A stretch of 64,000 bases of DNA. Origin: Roseibium sp. Sym1 (GTDB lineage Bacteria > Pseudomonadota > Alphaproteobacteria > Rhizobiales > Stappiaceae). This document shows positions 62,101 through 64,000 of this stretch, in pieces. The translations under genes were made by a program, and so were the position numbers. Position 1 is the stretch's first letter; each line of letters starts with the position of its first letter. The stretch spans positions 3,260,501-3,324,500 of the forward strand of contig NZ_CP114786.1 of NCBI RefSeq assembly GCF_027359675.1, written 5' to 3'. The notes below the pieces were generated by a model. It saw nothing but the letters and a program-made list of their open reading frames with translations, did not search any database and was not told the DNA's origin.

Positions 62101-64000
62101 ATGACCGAGCCGTCCTGGGCCAGGTTTTCGACCAGAACCGTCAGGCTGCCGTTCGAGAAGGAGCGGGTTTCGCGCTGGTCGAACCAGTTGCCGCCCGTTG
62201 AATCCCGGGAGATGATTTCGGTCGATTCCGCATCGATCTCGCCGCTCGCCGTGTTCACCAGCTTTTGGGTCTGCGTGCGCGAGGTCAGAACGGCCGAGGC
62301 GTCGTCCGCGCCGGAAAAATTCTGTTCCATTTCCGTGCGGCTGCCATCGGCCTCGATCACCGTGTCGATGGTCTGGATCCGGTCGACCACCCCGTCGCCA
62401 TCATCGTCATAGCGGTTGGTGATGGAAAGCCCGTCGGCGCTGACTTCGGAGACGATCTCATAAGCCTTGCTGCCGTCCGTGGCATAGGCGGTGGTGGTCA
62501 GGCTGCGGGTGCCGGACCCATCTACAGTTTCCACCTGTTCCACCCGGTGGCCCTGGGCTTCAGAGGCCAGCAGCACATCGCCGACCGTGCCGGTCGTGCC
62601 GTCGGCGCGGGTGAAGGTGGTCTTGCCGGTGATGACCGAACCGTCGGAAAGCTCGATATTGGTCGCATCCGCCGTCAGGTCGATCGCGGTGATGCCGAGC
62701 TCGGCAAGCGTCTTGGACACGGTCGAGCCGTCCGCCAGGGTGACCATCACCTTGAATTTTGCAAAATCCGTGTCGGACGCGTTCAGGACGCCGTCGCCGT
62801 TTGAATCAAACACCGAGGCCAGCGCTTCCAGGTCGCTGGTCGCCGTCGGGTCCCACTCGGTGAAGACGAACTGGCGCTTTTCGGTGATCTCATCGCGCCC
62901 GTCCGGGTCGAAATACAAAACCCCGTCGCCTTCGCCGGCCCAGGCCGTGCGATGCAGAAACCCGTCGCCGCCGGTGTCGAGGAACACGGTCGAGCGGTCC
63001 AGCGCGGTGACCTCAAGGCCGTCGCCGTCGAGGTCGAGAATGATTGGAGGAACACCGGTTCCAGCGTCTATGTCGCCATAGGAGCTGCCGCCATCTCCAC
63101 GGTCTTTGTAACTGTCACCGTGCGAGCGCTCCCAGTTGCCGTAGTCACGGTCATTGTTGGCTGACACAGATAGGCCACCATTGTTTCGCTCATACCCGGG
63201 GTTGGTATCGCCTCGGTCGCCGCCGCCATTTTCCCGTGAAGCGCGAGGTTCGGGGGGGGAATAATATTCGGTAGCGCCACCAGTTCCCAATGCTATGGAA
63301 CCGTCGCCGGGTCCATTACTGCCAAACCAGCCATATCCTTTGTTTGATTGAGATTGTGCTGCTGGAGTTACCCTATCTGAAGCCGCCCTTGCGGTAGAGT
63401 GGTCATCTGCGCCCAATCTGACACCGTTGACGATCTGGTCGCTGGAGTAGTCATTTTTCAGGGCGCCTTCAATCCAGCGCTGTGACACGTGCCGACCGAC
63501 CAGTCCGGCGATTGCGGCGCCTTCCTCTGTAACATCAACGTAATTTGCGGTGCCCCGCATTTGCTCCAGCACCACTGCAGCATCTTCGACCTTAGAGTTT
63601 GGAAATCGCTCCTTTGTTACACTACCATCAGGTGCGATGGTCGTTCTTTCCATTGAAATGCTGTACTTGGTCTTTGCGACGACTTTTTCAATTACTCGAT
63701 TACCATTTCCATCAATATACTCCTGATAAACGTCCCGGTATTTACTGCTCGAAGTTCCAGCATAGACCCCACTTGAGGAAAAAGTACTTCCGAGTCCTTG
63801 AGACCCATCGCCATAAATGTCTGGCGCGGTCGGTGAGGATGTCTCGACAACTACTGTGGGAACATAAGCCGTCGCTGGGTTAATCCCTTGAAACCCAATT
63901 CTGTTATGAGGGAAGGACGGCGGCGGAGCTTCTGGCAAGTTAGGTATCGGAAGCGCATCAATGGCATACGATACTACAACGCCGACTGCGGCTGCGGTAA
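53112..64000 (-). CDS. giant calcium-binding repeat protein with RTX C-terminus (5' end outside window)
   Basis: The minus strand is open from the window edge to 53112, at least 3628 residues. The TTG at 63938 is not a credible start, since the frame continues upstream to 64000 with a hydrophobic stretch (AAVGVVVSYAIDALPIPN). In order: a ~290-residue N-terminal part; an FrpC-like LDLDGDGLEVTALDRS module; an array of about 22 repeats of 56 residues with DxDGDGxxD calcium motifs; a DUF4214-like domain (LYDAVLDRDMDASEIEVLVQHAEHGRL and YQNTFGREPTIKELGQHL); RTX nonapeptides (LFGEGGNDSLYGSSGSDLLVGG); eight ~150-residue repeats; and a final RTX unit ending in SDLDQSDFLFT, a likely type I secretion signal. 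No exporter gene adjoins it in the window; the operon at 32159-35272 could serve it. Confidence 0.9.
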   Translation of the reverse strand, partial: TAAAVGVVVSYAIDALPIPNLPEAPPPSFPHNRIGFQGINPATAYVPTVVVETSSPTAPDIYGDGSQGLGSTFSSSGVYAGTSSSKYRDVYQEYIDGNGNRVIEKVVAKTKYSISMERTTIAPDGSVTKERFPNSKVEDAAVVLEQMRGTANYVDVTEEGAAIAGLVGRHVSQRWIEGALKNDYSSDQIVNGVRLGADDHSTARAASDRVTPAAQSQSNKGYGWFGSNGPGDGSIALGTGGATEYYSPPEPRASRENGGGDRGDTNPGYERNNGGLSVSANNDRDYGNWERSHGDSYKDRGDGGSSYGDIDAGTGVPPIILDLDGDGLEVTALDRSTVFLDTGGDGFLHRTAWAGEGDGVLYFDPDGRDEITEKRQFVFTEWDPTATSDLEALASVFDSNGDGVLNASDTDFAKFKVMVTLADGSTVSKTLAELGITAIDLTADATNIELSDGSVITGKTTFTRADGTTGTVGDVLLASEAQGHRVEQVETVDGSGTRSLTTTAYATDGSKAYEIVSEVSADGLSITNRYDDDGDGVVDRIQTIDTVIEADGSRTEMEQNFSGADDASAVLTSRTQTQKLVNTASGEIDAESTEIISRDSTGGNWFDQRETRSFSNGSLTVLVENLAQDGSVITSRSETVSADGSTRIDGLDADGDGAADTIETHQVDKHADDSRTETVTVSNQDGSLRSKTIEEVEADNRSKVITRDLNGDGQIDQREILDITVTPAGGSTSRLEIRNGDGSLKSASTTVTSDDALTRTTELDRDGDGDIDLKTVDATTINADGSRERIVTETNGDGSIRAMRKESLDADKVGQEVFVDLDQNGSFEADEKVSSVVVDAATQERTATQWTRSADGSVLAKTTSVTSADGLTTASESDLDGDGDKDLLVSDVTVQNGDGSSTRTVTTANGDTSLRGILETTTSADGLTRTVREDVNGDGAFDKKTVNSLVLEADGGTTHTASAFAGDETTLLSETVTTQSADRRTTTVTIDRDGDGAIDSTSVRVKGTDGAVTQTVTQTAADGTVLGETVSTVSANGLKTSTATDLDGDQAADGVTYSETTLNADGSRTTVQSAENADGSLKRSSVSTVSDDGLTTVSKTDADGNGTHERVVTDKTVLDADGGTTRTIETRSQSGQLLGRSQTEVSDDSLVTVQRIDRDGDGTFDLVETSTTVLQADGGTVTTTETREGGVLRASTTETISDNGRARVTESDVNGDGKTDTRITQSVADSGVATDHVQHKAADGSVQNQIRTVTSADGLTSTTYRDTDGNGAYETRSESVRVLNPDGSVTTTASLKAENGALQSETVETVTDDGLKTTRVQDFDGDGNTDETSVREAAIADDGTITTTETVTARNGDTLMSSVETVSGDGRSSSLAVDADGNGFNDTVTSTTLGDDGATTTTASAYSKTGDLISQTVATDSGNGLERTVAFDLDGNGTAERSLSEVTEIAADGTTTRTVTHETGSGRLLAREEVTSSDDGLSVTTALDLDGQGGNDFVTTRTTSFGPDGSTSESWVTFGPGGEKGSAERVTSADGLEVSVSSDLDGDGDIDRDTTLETGATGGSTETSLFYGDGTDLQRSETTVTSADGRQRTTTLDQDGNGNTDLKVQTDIDLSGNETTTWTEFAENGTTTEAIITRQANANGTSDIYRLDTDGDGSTDISRETTISYDNAGNEIRVFEEKEGPAGVLGFKSTTVTSANGLRSTTETDSDGDGEIDTRAETETVFNADGSSTTTSRDWHEDGGDLRSSYSETVSADGRTVTETFDFDGDSVTDKSRVTTTAADGSTLMVETGYGENGAQRSAVTTTSSDGLTTTVQRDGVTQTITRSELGNGSYDWDNGKSGADHVTVAHKVDAAGIETWEMTSGENGTLTTVSQRFDAAAKAQLLVEAARLYDAVLDRDMDASEIEVLVQHAEHGRLNLANLADALLTTDEYATRYGTLSDAGFVSRAYQNTFGREPTIKELGQHLAELDAGTSKAAIVAELSENTEHIVVGNGHGETKNYDVFLIDVVEEDDHRASYGIDGVDVASDEAKVEIGGDGADTLTSSGDDALFGEGGNDSLYGSSGSDLLVGGLGNDGLRGGHGGDTYVFNRGDGDDVIIDEGSDISTGANDPATSGTTSGGSTGSPDGGDSGTTGTVDDNYGSWSPWRTDSATTGVEGGYYYGYDGYRSYEIDTLRFGEGIELDDLKFSRTGDHLKIEFYAESAADAADAAAKGLGALTGSLTLRYWFSDSSMRIERLAFDDGDSYWIGHLNRARPFSNAVDDKTGFDSDNEISLARDGDDTIRGGDGHDMLLGGEGRDKLYGQSGNDLLLGGAGDDWLYGGEGNDILDAGATDGSWQYLYGFEGDDTYIYKKENGKVFISIEENASRGDDTVVFEDLTLADVTFDTYQYTTSNGLALRFRWSDGSEAGELRVADMGQHIERFEFADGSALSKVILREDGRYQLYGAANADGTRYVVGTEMDDYVFGGSGDDVLDAGGTAGGWQYARGDAGNDTYIYSKATGRLFVNYHEGENDGTDVVRFTDLTLSDITFSTTDYTVNNPTSLDKIALRFLWNDGVNSGEFRVADMGQHIERFEFADGSALSKVILREDGRVQLYGAANADGTRYVVGSEKDDFVYGGSGDDVLDAGGTAGGWQYAYGDAGNDTYVYSKATGRLFINYREGENDGTDVVSFSDLSLSDITFSTTDYTINNPSSLDKIALRFLWNDGVNSGEFRVADMGQHIERFEFADGSALSKVILREDGRVQLYGAANADGTRYVVGSEKDDFVYGGSGDDVLDAGGTAGGWQYAYGDAGNDTYVYSKATGRLFINYREGENDGTDVVSFSDLSLSDITFSTTDYTINNPSSLDKIALRFLWNDGVNSGEFRVADMGQHIERFEFADGTTLGKIHLDSYNRVVLSGTVDADYIMADAFSLGDGAGRFTDDRVVRAGAGDDTIETGASDYADWQNLYGQAGDDTYVIGSDAGSVFLYHDAEVAGGGTDTIRFKDLSLSDLTVSTHDYGASNNNGVSLVLSWDAEGDRAAGRLHIANGGDQFERFEFADGTVVDEIRLDSSGRVLVNGTSGDDYIRVGALSPGDGTGRFTDDNRVYAGAGNDTLETSTSDYADWQHLYGQAGDDTYVIGSDGGSMIIDHTSELVDGGMDTVRFKDLTLSDLTISYRTYYNANGVALRFEWQDEGSRPAGQLQIANGGDQIERFEFADGTVVDEIRLDSSGRVLVNGTSGDDYIRVGALSPGDGTGRFTDDNRVYAGAGNDTLETSTSDNADWQHLYGQAGDDTYVIGSDGGSMIIDHTGEKADGGMDTVRFKDLTLSDLTISYHTHLNDNGDALKFEWQASENRPSGRFDIANGGDEIERFEFADGTNLSKIEIDGLGRAVLHGTDEADYIRASALSTGGENGRYADDNVVWAGAGNDVLETGSSDWADYQVLGGQAGDDTYLIGSDAGSVIIDYRSEVSGGGTDTIRFKDLNLSDLTVSTYDHGNANGESLVLGWEAEGARPKGQLYVANGGDEIEQYKFADGTGLSAINIQTDGSIELFGTSANDRISGTTTVDHLTGGAGSDTFVFSDGHGNDTITDFSDGDDLIQIDGGAFSFADLVLETSGDDALVHFGSSVITLESVLVSDLDQSDFLFT
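53480..57050 (-). repeat. eight ~150-residue RTX-type tandem repeats
   Basis: In the second giant gene the pattern DGTRYVVGSEKDD, GSGDDVLDAG, GNDTYVYSKATGRL, DLSLSDITFSTTDYT, GEFRVADMGQHIERFEFADG recurs eight times. Four copies are of a YSKATGRLF/YKKENGKVF type (period 453 bases) and four of a YVIGSD type (period near 474 bases). Two neighbouring copies are almost identical at the DNA level. Confidence 0.85.
55391..56246 (-). repeat. near-identical 453-bp tandem duplication
   Basis: The stretch starting at about 55391 repeats 453 bases later with over 400 nearly identical bases; the base before ACTGTTTACG is at 55412 and 55865. The first changes noted are TATCGG against TGTCGG and one base near 56247. 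Synonymous sites are also identical, so the duplication or conversion is recent. Confidence 0.85.
58680..62430 (-). repeat. ~22-copy array of 56-residue calcium-motif repeats
   Basis: Units of 56 residues (168 bases) each carry a DxDGDGxxD core followed by a TVxxADGSxTxTV strand and a SxTxTVSADGLxTT linker. Examples are SDLDGDGDKDLLVSD, EDVNGDGAFDKKTVNS and TDSDGDGEIDTRAETE. I count 22 cores with one degenerate extra. The units differ throughout, unlike the near-identical C-terminal repeats. Confidence 0.82.

Noticed and set aside
53112..63938. CRISPR array suggested by regular repeats
   Set aside because: The regular 168-, 453- and 474-base periods lie inside one continuous open frame with protein-level conservation. 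There are no short repeat/spacer units or cas genes.
53112..63938. TTG at 63938 as the start of the second giant gene
   Set aside because: The frame remains open to the window edge with a hydrophobic stretch upstream and no ribosome binding site at 63938, so the true start is outside.
1..64000. tRNA or rRNA genes
   Set aside because: No tRNA-like cloverleaf segments or rRNA sequence were noticed on either strand by eye. A dedicated search could not be run.

Overview
The window looks like a piece of an alphaproteobacterial chromosome. It is GC-rich, with tightly packed genes on both strands and good GGAGG-type ribosome binding sites, and it carries a periplasmic PQQ alcohol oxidation cluster and a PrtD-type type I secretion operon. 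The gene content resembles the marine Rhodobacteraceae/Stappiaceae group (Roseibium/Labrenzia-like); that placement is an inference from gene content only.

Layout. 1-5.1 kb: a LysR regulator (3' end outside the window) divergent from a run of small metabolic genes: two MDR oxidoreductases, a polysaccharide deacetylase, a GFA-type protein and a NIPSNAP-like protein. 5.3-9.6 kb: two exported TPR-type proteins in one minus-strand unit. 9.7-13.9 kb: small conserved proteins (two DUF3592-like membrane proteins, one AIM24-like protein) and a LuxR-type regulator. 13.9-31.9 kb: a large PQQ-dependent alcohol oxidation island. It contains a lanthanide-type dehydrogenase, cytochrome c-550 (PedF-like), an XoxJ-like binding protein, and the PQQ-associated ABC set (binding protein, beta-propeller, ATPase, PedC-like permease). 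It also holds a second, NitT/TauT-type ABC system whose permease lies 9 kb from its ATPase and binding protein, an NosR-like flavoprotein/polyferredoxin with its own ApbE, a GAF-Fis regulator, and a FIST protein + hybrid histidine kinase + NarL/LuxR response regulator sensory set. 32.0-45.7 kb: a type I secretion operon in which a 3429-residue RTX/cadherin-like protein is followed by its ABC exporter and its HlyD-type adaptor. 45.7-53.1 kb: an accessory zone with short hypothetical genes, IS3-family remnants and one complete IS3-type element. It also holds an AT-rich convergent gene pair (unknown membrane protein and UbiA-like prenyltransferase) bounded by perfect 23-bp inverted repeats, a tyrosine recombinase, and a non-coding stretch with a repeated CAAGGTGGGAACC motif. 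53.1-64 kb: a second giant secreted protein of at least 3628 residues, open at the window edge, made of a 56-residue calcium-motif repeat array, a DUF4214-like domain and eight ~150-residue RTX-type repeats.

How the parts work together. The PQQ dehydrogenase oxidises alcohols in the periplasm and passes electrons to the PedF-like cytochrome. The neighbouring binding proteins, transporters and FIST/kinase/regulator genes probably sense or import substrate, cofactor or metal and control the dehydrogenase. The NosR-like protein and ApbE form a covalently flavinylated transmembrane electron-transfer module. The two giant proteins are probably surface or released calcium-binding adhesin-like proteins; only the first has an exporter beside it. 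The least expected structure is the 49.4-51.2 kb inverted-repeat-bounded gene pair next to a recombinase, which could be an invertible or mobile unit.
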